64,000 bases of DNA, from the NCBI RefSeq assembly GCF_020921035.1, contig NC_063154.1:4898001-4962000 (forward strand), read 5' to 3'. Shown here piece after piece: positions 35,195-45,838 of this stretch. A model generated the notes under the pieces. The model was given only the letters and a program-made list of their open reading frames with translations. It had not been told where the DNA came from and searched no databases. The position numbers were made by a program, and so were the translations under genes. Source of the DNA: Rhodamnia argentea. Lineage: Eukaryota; Streptophyta; Magnoliopsida; Myrtales; Myrtaceae. How positions within the stretch are numbered: the stretch's first letter is position 1; every line of letters starts with the position of its first letter.

Positions 35195-36119
35195 AGTAAC
35201 ACGAGCTTAAACCTCATTCTCTCCCAAGATCAAAAACCATAATTAATCTCGTAAATCGGTCAAATCACCTTTCACGACTCAATTCATCAACTAGAACGTA
35301 TCTCATAAAGAATTTCACAAATCGATACCCATAACCTTCCATTAACCATACTCCAAGATCAAGAACTTTTTGCAATTCTTTCACAAAAAGATTCCATGCA
35401 CTCAAAATATATAATCTTTTTCCGCTTCATTGATAATGCGGAATATCAGGATCTTGTAAATTAAATCAATGTGAAGAGCTAAAAGAGATAACGAGGAATG
35501 ATGAAGGACACTAGAGATTATGTGATTCGGTCCGAATATCGATACTTACATCCACGGAAAAGAGCCAATTAGATTAATCCATTATAATCGGAGAATCAGA
35601 GTTATAATCGCTTAATACGCTTATATTTTTCGCACCTAGATTATATCAAAACCTAAGGTGTTTGCAAATAAAATAACTCTTAATTGGATTTAAAAAAAAA
35701 AAATCATGGACAAAATCACTGCGCCCGAGCCCATGCGACCGAAAAGGAAAATACCAGATTGTAGTGTCCCTTTTCTCTTCTTTGCGCGCGACTCTTTTCT
35801 CTTTACGGTGCGGCTGTCTCGGTTGAAGAACCAGAAACCCCGAAAGCATAATCTCTTTCTTTTATTTTTATTCTTTCTTTCCTGTAATTAATTGATGGGC
35901 CCACAAGATAAACTCAAAGAAAGAACATACGTGGGCACCTCCTCCTCCGTCCCGCCAAAACGGGTCCCTGTACAGCACATTGGAGTTCACAAAGTCAACG
36001 TGGTCAACCTCGGATATTTTCAAGATTTTCTTGTTCTTTTAAGAGATCGGTTTATATTCGTAAATGGTTTAAACTCGAGACATAAATTTAACAGATCAAA
36101 TAAGATATATATATATATA
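35195..36119. other. Inter-block spacer
   Basis: AT-rich non-coding sequence between the duplicated blocks; no recognisable protein. Likely repeat-derived, with a TA run at 36107-36120. Confidence 0.4.
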
Positions 36120-36791
36120 TGTCACTTTTCGCAACACATTTCCTAAAACATTTCCCAAATTCTACTCATATACCAAAACCTAATGAATGCCCGATCCATA
36201 TTTCTAAGCAACAAATATGATTTAATAACTCAAACGGCGCTCAAATCTGTATCACTTTTAAGACACAAGTTTACAAATTCATAAAAGAGATAACATTACT
36301 CGCCTGGAGAAGCCAAAACCAACCTAAGATGGTCACTCGAGCCAACATACTCATAATCCTATCAACTAGTCAAATAATGATATCAAATCAAGTAATACAC
36401 TACTCTAACGAACGACTCGGCGCTTGTTCGTCAACCAATCAGGTCATACATGCTAATGAAGAAACTCGTTTATAGTAATTGCCAATTTTTCATTGCACGT
36501 TTGTTGCACGTTACTCCAATGCGAAACTTCAAAAATTCACGGATGATTGGGCTTCTCGGGACGTTTGGATTGTGTATGCGTAAAATTTCTTTCTCCACTC
36601 TTCTTTCCTCTTTTTCTTTCTTCTCCACGGTCGAGCGTCTTCTTCTTGTTTTCTTGGCCGGATTCTTCTTCATCTGTTGAAGAGAAAATGAAATGAGGAC
36701 TTCGGCTTTTTAATGGGTTGGGCTTTGAGCCTATCTATTATATTTTACCCACCTTACAAAAATTTCGTTTTTGCAATATAGACATATTACA
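36120..36791 (-). mobile_element. Inverted, truncated relative of the LTR-like element
   Basis: The reverse complement begins TGTAATATGTC at 36791 and contains segments such as 'tgcccgatccat...caacaaatatg' that match the complement of 39830-39950. The distal end is not recognisable past about 36120, so this copy seems truncated. Confidence 0.5.
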
Positions 36792-37000
36792 ATCATCAAA
36801 TAGGTGAGAGTATTTGCGTATTGCCTCTTTCTCAAGCTCTTAAGTGAACTCTCTCTAATTCACTTCTATTATTAAAAGTCACCTGAAGTCTCAAGCCCAT
36901 ATTTGATTTGCAAGGAAAATAAATGAAATGATGAATCAAGTGACCCACTCCAATCCCAGAGTCCACAACTCTCCCACACCCAAAGCAAAAGTTAAAAATT

Positions 37001-37769
37001 GGGTGAAGAACACCAAAACTATCAAAGTTTGTGTACGATGCTTAATTTATTGTAAAAAAATTGTAGGCTCACTTAATTGCCAAATTCAAGAAAAAACGAT
37101 CACTAATGCCAACGACAAGAGATTCTACCCAAACCGATTATGTGGCATGTATTATTAATTTTTAATATTATGTCGCAATTTTTTGTAAAAAGTCAGCCCA
37201 CGTGGCATATTTTTTTAAACATGCAGTCCACATGCATTGATTTTTTTTTTTTTAAATAAGCTAATTTTTTTTACAAAATTCAATTCAATTTAAAAAATAA
37301 GCAAAAAAATTAAAAAGGAGTTGGACTTGGCAGCGAGGATGGGGGATGATCAGCAGAGGTCGCCAAGCCTTAGCTAGTGGCCAGCGACCTCCACCGATCG
37401 CAGGCGAAGGCCGCCACTCATGGCCAACCCTCGCCGGTGGCGGTCCTCGCCTACGGTCGGCCACTAACTAGGGCTTGGCACCCCCCTTCCAAGTCCAACC
37501 ATTTTTTTGTAGTTTTGTAAATATGTAGCTTATTTTTAAATTTTTATGTTTTTATATATTTTTAATTTTTAACATTTTTTTCATTGCAAATTAGGATCTT
37601 TCGGCGTGCTACGTAGGATTGCCATGTAAGATTTCCGGCAAGTCACGGGAGTTGCTACTCAAATAGTCATTTCTAAAAAAAATTGATACTTAAATGATCC
37701 AAAAAAAAAAAAATTGGCATCTAAATAAGCATCATACATGAGCTTTGACACATTTTGTGTCCTTCTGCA
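37001..37769. mobile_element. TIR element with GC-rich core and 9-bp TSD
   Basis: 769 bp with inverted ends (left GGGTGAAGAACACCAAAACT, right the complement of TGCAGAAGGACACAAAATG) flanked by TTAAAAATT at 36992-37000 and 37770-37778. AT-rich arms enclose a GC-rich, partly palindromic core at 37320-37500. No coding sequence. Mutator-like by TSD length. Confidence 0.75.
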
Positions 37770-37778
37770 TTAAAAATT

Positions 37779-38515
37779 CATCCACAAGAGAGCCCATGTT
37801 TAGATTAACACTCAATGGAACCACATGATCACTTGAAAAATGCTAAATCCGAGCACGGTAATGATAAGTAACAATTCCAAACACCCCTAACCAGTCATCA
37901 CTTAAAACTTGGCCATGCTCAAGCAGCCCGCGGCCCTAGGTTGTTTTGATAGTTTAGGAATAAGATCCAAGATATCAACTTATCTTCTCTTGGAAAGGAT
38001 TCAAATCCTGGTCTTTTTGTCTAGTATTAAGGCTCCGTTTGTTTTGTAGAAAATGAGTCATCGTTGGAAAATATTTTTTAGGAAGTCAATTTCCATTTGG
38101 TTGAGACCTGACAATGAATTAGAATATACTTTCCGTCGTTGGTAAGGAAAATCTAATATTATTTTCTGCGTCATCTTTTGATCTAAAATTGTTGACGTGA
38201 ACCTAGTTATCCCACATGGCACAGCTGACTAATGTGGAATCAAAATTTTTAATATTTTTTAACCATGATTTTTTTATAAATCTTATTTTTTTTTTCACTT
38301 CTTCCTTTTTCTTCTTTCTTCTTTAATTTCTTCATCGCCCGATCGCGGGCCGACGAGCTAAGGCCGAGCCTCACCGAATCTAGTGAGGCTAGGCTTGGCC
38401 TCACTTCACCGGCCTTAAGCAACGCAGAGGGCGAGCCTCGCTTGCGACCGATTGCCGGGGTTGCCATGGCCGGCGAGCGGCGGAGGAAGTAAAAAAAGAG
38501 AAGAAAATGTGTGGA
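37779..38515. other. Decayed repeats with GC-rich block
   Basis: Includes a diverged copy of the 21.6-kb repeat (37930-38025) and a GC-rich block at 38335-38490 next to words of the TIR family (gttgacgtgaacc, acatggcac). Probably a truncated TIR element abutting the copia remnant. Confidence 0.45.
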
Positions 38516-38978
38516 TTCCGATTCTGATTATGCTAGTGACATAGATTCTCGAAAGTCCACGTTGGGTTATATGATGACTTTTATAGGGGAGTAGTTTCGT
38601 GTCAATCAAGATTGCAAAAATGTCTAGCTTTGTCTACGACTAAAGTAGAGTATATCGCTATTACCAAAGGAGGCAAGAAACTACTGTGGATGCAGAAATT
38701 CCTACAAGAGTTGGGCTTGAAGTAAGAGAAGTTTGTTTTAAATTGTGATAGCATAAATGCTATCTATCTTAGCGAAAATCCGATGTTGCATTCTAGATAG
38801 AAGCACATTGATGTGAAATATCATTGGAACCAAGAAAAATTAGAAGAGAAGCTCTTTCTACTTGAGAAAGTCCACACCGACCACAACGAATCCGACATGA
38901 TGATCAAAGTCTTGCCCATGATGGAACTTTTTTCTTGTAGAAACAATGCGGACACGAGGGAACTCCCCACGTGAGGCA
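38516..38978 (+). pseudogene. Ty1/copia retrotransposon RNase H remnant
   Basis: The + strand reads SDYASDIDSRKSTLGYMMTF, then stops and frameshifts, then homology resumes in other frames (EYIAI, KELLWMQKFLQELGL, CDSxxAIYLxxNPMxHSRxKHIDVKYH-like). This is the end of the copia polyprotein, the RNase H domain. Multiple stops show it is dead. It is followed by a purine-rich tract and a TGTTGG sequence at 38991 where the 3' LTR would begin. Confidence 0.75.
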
Positions 38979-38990
38979 GACTAGGAGATT

Positions 38991-39219
38991 TGTTGGTGGG
39001 ACCGCCGATGCGGGACCCATCCAGCAGATAAAGAAAGCAAGAAACAAAATAGAAAAGCAAAAGAAAAGAGAGAAAAGCCAAAACAAAAAGAAAAAAACAA
39101 AAGAGACAAGAAGCAAAAGAAGAAGAAAATGGGAGCGACTTTGCGGTCCCGATTCGAAAGCCACACGTTGACAGAATTGGCTTAAATTTTAGTATGTTGA
39201 TCGTGAGACCGAGGGTTAC
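38991..39219 (+). mobile_element. Probable start of the copia 3' LTR
   Basis: TGTTGGTGGGACC follows the purine tract 'ctaggagatt', the usual arrangement at the 3' end of Ty1/copia elements. The LTR appears to be interrupted at 39220 by the LTR-like element; its end was not found. Confidence 0.45.
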
Positions 39220-40768
39220 TGTAATATGCAGATGACATCTGGCCTTGCATTTGGCCTTGCGATGCCATGTGGTCTGTTGACCATTTGACTGGTCAAATAG
39301 TTAAAAAAAAAAAAAGGAAAATAGTCACCGCCGCAAATAATAGTGCTCGGCCGAGATTACAAAAAGGAGAGAGTGATTCATTCACTCATGAAAACAGGAA
39401 GAGGAAAACGCAAAGAGGAGAGAAGAAAGATAGAAATAAATTCGTTTTGGTCAAGAATCAAGCCAAATCAATTGCGTTTTTCAGCATCTAGTAAATATTC
39501 GAGCCCTTCTTCATATAGTCAGAATAGTTTTCGAAGTTACGCCATACGGTTGAATTTTTACGTTTACGCGTTGCTGATAGTTTAGATTATGCGATTTGGA
39601 TAAGCGTTTTATTAACGTGTAGGAATATTTTGATTAGCGAATGAGCTTAACTTAGTCGATTTGTAGTTACGGTAGCATTTTTTGCTTGCCCGTGATACCA
39701 GTTTTTGCTAAATTGATAGGATTCGAGTTCGTGGGCCTGAATTAGTTTTCGAGATTTGAATTAGGCTATATCAAGTGAGTGATGCTTATCTCTTCTATGA
39801 ATTTATAAAGTCATATCTTGAAAGCGGTACGGATTTGATATATATTATGAATGCTAAAGGCATATTTGTTGCATAAAAAAAAATATTATGGATCGGGCAT
39901 TTACTACGTTTTGATACTTATGAACCACTTGAGAAATGTGTTACGAAATGAATTGTGAAATACGTGTTTCGATTTGTGAACCTGGTATATCCGAAATGGT
40001 TGTGAAATATATTCTGGTTTATGAAATGGATTTTGGATTGGTTTGTGGATTATTAGTAAATGTCGCTTTGATGGTCATTATGGCCATGAACCCAATTAAG
40101 GGTTGTTGGGTATGCATACCAGTTTCAGGATATTCTTTGGGGCCGAACCACCGACCGATAATAGGTGGAGACCTTATCAAGGAGGGAATCTTGGTCGCCT
40201 TGTCACCAAGCGTTATGTTGTGATCGTGGTTTCATATGAGCAAGAGATTGGTCAACGGAATAAACCATTGACATTTTGTTTGATGGAGATTGATCAATGG
40301 ACTGAGATTGATCAATGGACTTGACCATTGAATTTTTTTTTATGATATTTGGTAACCGATGAAATATTTCTGGTAAATATACTTATATATCGTTAAGCTA
40401 AAGTGATATTATTCATTTTACGTGAATTAGAGTTTTGATATTATTATATGTGCATCGTGAGTGATCGATCCGTTTAGAAGAGATATGTACCACTCATCGA
40501 GCCGTGGTTGCTCATTCCATTCCTTTTACATGTTTTCTGGCTCTTCAGTCAACGGCAAGTAGAATAAGAGCGTAAACATCGGAAACCTTTGGAAGTCAGA
40601 TTTTGGATATGACCGAAGGGAAGTTGTATACATATATGTTGTTAGTTGTCGAGTTTAGCCGAGTAGTGAGATGTAAATATATTTGAGGATTGTAGAAACT
40701 CTAATGGAGGAACCACCTTTATATTTAGTCGGATGTGTCTCTATATATATATATATAGGGGTGTAACG
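39220..40768 (+). mobile_element. Second copy of the LTR-like element
   Basis: Begins TGTAATATGCAG and ends GGGGTGTAACG, parallel to 27494-29359, with shared internal landmarks ('ggggccgaaccaccg', 'gagccgtggttgctca', 'gagattggtcaacgg' type segments). No matching 5-bp target duplication found, and the final CA is altered, so it is older or rearranged. Confidence 0.55.
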
Positions 40769-41619
40769 ATTCTGAGTTGATCGGTTTCATTCGTTAAGAT
40801 TCTTCTCTGAACTCTCCAATCGCAGTTGGAATTTTCTTGCCTCATTTGTATTATTTCACTTTTGTGGTGATAAAATGCTCTTGTATTGTTAATGTTGGGT
40901 CTCTAGTGTGTGACTAGAGAGAAACTTATTTGTGTATCCTACTATTCTTAATTAGTGAAAGTTTTGGGCTATTAGTGGTTTTTCCCGTTTTGGGTTTTTC
41001 ACGTAAAATCTTGTTGTATTGTCTTTTGTCCTTCCCATATCATATTCACTTGTTCTCGAAGTTGTATTATTGGATATATTGTTGGTTGTTGCTAGGTTAA
41101 GTCGGTTTAATTTTGGGGAAGATATTGATCTTGAATTGGCTTAGTTTGTGGCGAACTGTTGCCCGTTTCTCCCGAACAGTTTATACCTCCCTGTGCAACA
41201 AGCGTTGGCATAACTCGCTGTTGTCGGTGTTTATGATTGAATTTGCCAGGCAGAATGGCATTGCAACGACGGACGTCTCAAGTCCGACAAGAACACACGC
41301 TTGGAGAAGGGACAGCGCCGGCCGCGGTGGTGAACTTGTCGCAGTGACAGCAGATAAAGTCAAGTCAGATGCTCACGGCATATATATAACATGTAAGCAC
41401 AGGTGTATTGCCAAAAATATAAATCTCGAGACAAATCCCAACAATGGCAGCTTACTTTTTGTTATACATCCAGAAGTCATCCATATCATCGACTAGAGAC
41501 AGTATGCGTGCACTCTGAGTTGGTCCTGAGAAGAAAAATCAGCTTTCATCCTCCGTTTTGGATGGACACAAGAGAAAGGAGAACCCTTGATTTATCTAAC
41601 TCAAGAGGCATACCGTGCA

Positions 41620-42810
41620 TCAAAAATCATACACTATTGGGACCAACCGAAGTTGCCAGTTTTCCTGGAAAAATTGCGGGTCGATCACGCAAGCAGCATG
41701 AGCTTGGTAATCACAAGTCTCGCAGTAATAAATCCAATCATCAGCCCCTCTCTTTTCCTCGCACACATCGCAGTAGTACTGGTATGTATCGTCTTTCACG
41801 GACGGCATCAAAGCAAGAGCGTGCTCATCGCGTTCGTGCCGGACCGTGAGAGGCAACTCCAGCACGCATTTTGGATGAAATCTGAGGTCACAAGTGTTGC
41901 AGTAATAGTAAATATTCAGGCCGTCCATCGCACAGGCATTGCAGTTGAATTGACAAATTTTTCCATATGCGAATATTCTCTCGGACGTCACAAGTTGCAG
42001 TTCATGCTGATCGGCTTCGTGCTTGAAACAGGTAGGAAAACTGGCAGACTTTCTGCGAATGAATGCCCCACGACAGTGAACACACCTGGATGACGAGATG
42101 TCCAAATCTTCTAGCACCCTTTCTAACTCATACTGGTCGTACAAGCTTGATAATACCAACTTCTTTGCGGACTCAATTTGTCCCTCGAGTCCGTTAACTG
42201 ATGCTGTGTCGATCGTGAGCTTAGGGACCTGAACACCACTGATGTCGTAGTCTTCGTAGTCAAGTTGTTCAGATAGCACTTCGACATATTTACCGGAAGA
42301 TGGCTTATGCGAGGAGGAAGCCCCTTCATCGCCACCTGCAACTTGGCATTTCTCCAGCCAACGCTGTGATTTGATATGATCTCGTGGTGCACATTCAATG
42401 AGAATGACGGTCGCCCCCACTGATGTTGCCAAACGTAGGAGTTTATTGAAATGAACTCTGCGAGGTGATGGCAAATCAATGATGACATGATGGTTTCTTT
42501 CCAATTGGGTCTTAATCACGCGCCAAAGAACTTGGTAGGATAATTCACTGAATGGCTCGGGGGCTAGGCATTGAGGCTGAGGGAGGCCCTTTTGAGCTCT
42601 TGAGATGCATTCATGGACACGATCATAGGCAATTAGAGTACACTTGAGAGCTTTAGCAAGCAACTGAGCCACGGTGCTCCTGCCTGCGCATGGATGGCCC
42701 TTCACTGCAATGATCAGCGCAGTCAAGTTCTCCTGGTACTGGTTACCCAAGACACGTTGATGAGCACATCCCCTTCGCACCTTCTCACACTTGCCATCTG
42801 TATGTTCCAT
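41620..42810 (-). CDS. Type A P-loop kinase-like/DC1 zinc-finger protein, copy 2
   Basis: 396 aa from the ATG at 42810 (MEHTDGKCEKVRRGCAH). Same layout as copy 1: P-loop region VKGHPCAGRSTVAQLLAKAL with Arg for the Walker A Lys, IDLPSPRRVHFNKLL, VILIECAPRDH, VPKLTIDTASV, then DC1 fingers (CNACAMDGLNIYYYC, YYCDVCEEKRGADDW, YYCETCDYQAHAAC). The C-terminus runs ten residues further than copy 1 (to VPIVYDF). The frame is open above the ATG as in copy 1, so an upstream exon is possible. High similarity to copy 1 with most differences conservative; no breaks seen, so it may be expressed. Confidence 0.7.
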   Translation of the reverse strand: MEHTDGKCEKVRRGCAHQRVLGNQYQENLTALIIAVKGHPCAGRSTVAQLLAKALKCTLIAYDRVHECISRAQKGLPQPQCLAPEPFSELSYQVLWRVIKTQLERNHHVIIDLPSPRRVHFNKLLRLATSVGATVILIECAPRDHIKSQRWLEKCQVAGGDEGASSSHKPSSGKYVEVLSEQLDYEDYDISGVQVPKLTIDTASVNGLEGQIESAKKLVLSSLYDQYELERVLEDLDISSSRCVHCRGAFIRRKSASFPTCFKHEADQHELQLVTSERIFAYGKICQFNCNACAMDGLNIYYYCNTCDLRFHPKCVLELPLTVRHERDEHALALMPSVKDDTYQYYCDVCEEKRGADDWIYYCETCDYQAHAACVIDPQFFQENWQLRLVPIVYDF

Positions 42811-42989
42811 GAATGTAATTAGGCATTGACATGACAGCAACGGAATGTAGACGTGACCTAATTGAATTCCATACGTCGCGATTCTAAAGCCAGGAGTTCT
42901 CTGATCCACGGTCCATCAGAAAAAGGGGGAGAACAAGAAGGCACTAAACAGATTGCAACAGGGGGTTGATTCTGGTAGGAGTCTTAGCA

Positions 42990-43453
42990 CATCTACCGAT
43001 TGCAACATTGCATAAGTTGTTTCTTTGCACTCATTCACATTGTTTCTATACGCATGAAACTGGAGAGAGCTGTTGCATGTCGTTCGGTTAGTGCAATCAC
43101 TGACAAAGTTCTATCCACAAGTCTCACCTTAAGAATTTGCTACCTGGATAAGAATCTCTGGCATTGTGTCACCGCCAACTGCCAAAATTGTGTATTCTAT
43201 TCGAAGTATCATGAATAAAGCTAAGTGGGAGATTGTCTATACCTTCTGCATCAGATGATGCTGTGTCATCATCTTGGGATGATGACCCAGTAGCAGAGAT
43301 GGGCGACGAACTCCTGCTTCGACAAGACCGTACTTCAGGCAATCTGGATGAAGCGTCCTCAGATTCTCTGGGCAGTTCTTCATCCAAGACACGATTGTGA
43401 CCACATTTCCTCTGCACCTTCTCGCACTCACCATCTGTATATTTCATGCACAT
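42990..43453 (-). pseudogene. Remnant exons, block 2 equivalent of 24100-24755
   Basis: Starts MCMKYTDGECEKVQRKCGH at 43453 and runs to the Ser/Arg/Asp stretch ending at about 43241. The next piece fuses the start of the exon-2 relative (TTGTCAGTGATTG) directly to the middle of the exon-3 relative (near 43098), deleting the splice junction between them. Supports the view that this module is decaying. Confidence 0.55.
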
Positions 43454-43511
43454 TCGTGTTAATAAGGCATTGACAGTACAGCAAGGAAATGTAGACCTGA
43501 CCTAAGTAAAT

Positions 43512-45815
43512 CTAGTACATTGCAATTCTTAACCCAGGAGTTTTCTGATCTAGAGTCCAATAGATAGAGTGAGGGGTCGAAAAAGAAGGCGCGAAACATA
43601 TTGCAACAGATGGAATCGGTTCTGGCAGGATCTTAACACGGACAGATTGCAACATCGCATGTAAAGAGTGCAACATTGCATCAATTGTTACTTTGCACTC
43701 CTTCACATTATTCGTATAGGCATGAAACTGGACTAGAGCTGTTACATGTTGTTCGATTACTGCAATCACAACCATAAATGCAAATGCGCAAATCCACCTG
43801 GATGCAAACCTAGCTTACATAATCTTGTGAGGACGTTTGTTTGACGCCAACCAATAACATGAATTACCGCATCCAATCACCGACAAAGTTCCGTCTATGA
43901 GTTGCAGATTAAAAATTGGCTACCAATATGAGAATCTCCTGTGCTGCGTCCCTCCCAATTGCCTAAATCAGTGTATTCTATCCAAAGAGATATGAATGAA
44001 GCTAAGTAAAGAATTGTCTATACCTTCTGTATCAGTTGATGCAGCGTCCGGGACTCTTACTACTTGGTGCTCATCTTGGGATGATGATCGACTACCAGAG
44101 ACAGGCGACCAATTTCTGCTTCTGCTTCTGCTTCTTCTGCTTCTCCTCCTAATACTTGTATCTCCCCGTTGAAGTACTGGCGGAAAGTCAAGCGATATTT
44201 CCAGGAGGCAATGTTGGGGCACTTCTCCATCTTCTGGCATGGAACACGGAGGAATGTCAGGATTTGCGCAGCTCAAGTGAGCTTCGTATTCACACGGCCG
44301 ACAGTAATAGATCCAATAGTCGGGGTGTCTCCTTGTTTCGCACACCTCACAATAGTACTCGTTGGTTCCATCTTTGGGGGGCGAGCTTAGAACGAGGGGG
44401 TGATGGTGACGCTTGTGCTGGACGGAAAGCGGTAGCTTCAAGACGCATTTAAGATGAAAATAAAACCTGCATTCTTCGCAGCTGTAGGAGACAGCACTTC
44501 CTTTACCACCACAAGCATAGCAGGTAAATACGTATTGACTTCGGGAATAAATGAAGGTCTGAAGTTTGAGAGGGTGGACGTGGCAGCTGTGATCGATGTC
44601 ACCTGTTGCCGACATGGCGCACTCGTAGTGAACAAAGTAGTCGTAGCACTGCCAACATCTGTAGAAGGGTCGTTCGCCTGCTCCGTCACAGATGATGCAA
44701 CTTAGAAGAGACTCTGCCCTGCTTTCACACGAGGAACCACTGTCTTCAGACGGGCAACATCCAATGTCTGAGGATGAAAGGCTTCTTGTGAACGGATCTA
44801 TTTTTTCAGACGAGGAACCACTGTCTGAGGATGAAAGGCTTCTTGTCAATGACGAGCGGCGGAACGGATCTATTTTCCGAGGAAATTTGCTGAGTGTGAA
44901 AGATTTGTCACTCTCATTGGAGAGGACAAGAAGCCGGAGAGGATGCGCATGGAACGAGGGTTCCACATACTGCGGCAACTGGGCACAAGATCTATGCACG
45001 AAGAATTTGCAGCTGAGACAAGTGTAGCAGAGGCCCGATATCGATGCCGAGCAAACCCAACAATCGGCGTCTATCTCGCTGGTAAATTCCTGCAGCGTTA
45101 GCAGATGGGGATGGCTGAAATGTCGAAGCTGCGATTTCCCCGATTCCAGGCTCTGATCTGCGACTTCTCTTTCGCATCTGACTCTAATATCCATGCACAA
45201 GAAGATAAATTCAAGCACGATGTCGTCCATTTCGTAAGCAGGGGAGACCCCGCTTTCGCGCAAACCGCGATCCAAGGTGTTAATGATGAGCACAGGAACG
45301 TCACTCATGTCACCAGTATGTACTAGTTCTGGCATATGCCCTGACTCTGTGACGCTCGGATGTGGATCACTCCGTGATCTCCCACTTTGGATGATAATGA
45401 GTAAGGCGCCCCTAGAATCGGCCAACTCCAGCAACCTATCAACTTCTTGTCGGCTGAGTCGGGGGCAGTGACCGACTACGCTGTGGCCGAGAGAGAGTTG
45501 GGAGGAAGATATTTCCCACAGAACATCTTGTTGAAGAAACAGGTCATCCATGTTCGGGGTGGATGGACGGACATCATCATAACTTGCGTAAGTGCATTTG
45601 AGATGCATGGCTATTTTCCTTGCGAACCATGAGTAGCCCGTCGAAGCCACCAGCAATGGACCTGCAGCTGAAATCGACCTCTGGAACTCAATGTTGGTAA
45701 AGATGGGTCGACGCCACCACGCGCATTCATCAACTGAATGCAGTAGCTTCTCGTCTCTCTCCATCAGTTCTTCCCAGAAGCTCTCGGCGGCCTCAGTGAA
45801 CTTCAATGCCTCCAT
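43512..45815 (-). CDS. Type B pseudokinase-like/DC1 zinc-finger membrane protein, copy 2
   Basis: Three exons: 44024-45815, 43819-43894 and 43512-43797, phases identical to copy 1; 717 aa. Same degenerate P-loop (TGYSWFARKIAMHLKC) and four DC1-type fingers, then the C-terminal hydrophobic segment (WICAFAFMVVIAVIEQHV). Longer than copy 1 through two in-frame changes: a tandem repeat of the KIDPF..RSLSSSD motif in the linker before finger 2, and extra Arg/Ser repeats (RRRSRRSRSRSRNWS) in the linker after finger 4. Keeping all frames and splice sites in both copies suggests both encode protein. A CT repeat abuts the start codon. Confidence 0.75.
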
Positions 45816-45838
45816 CTCTCTCTCTCTCTCTCTCTCTG
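45816..45838. repeat. (CT)n microsatellite at the type B copy 2 start codon
   Basis: Shorter counterpart of 26994-27028, followed by TGTATCTGTGTG. Confidence 0.85.
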
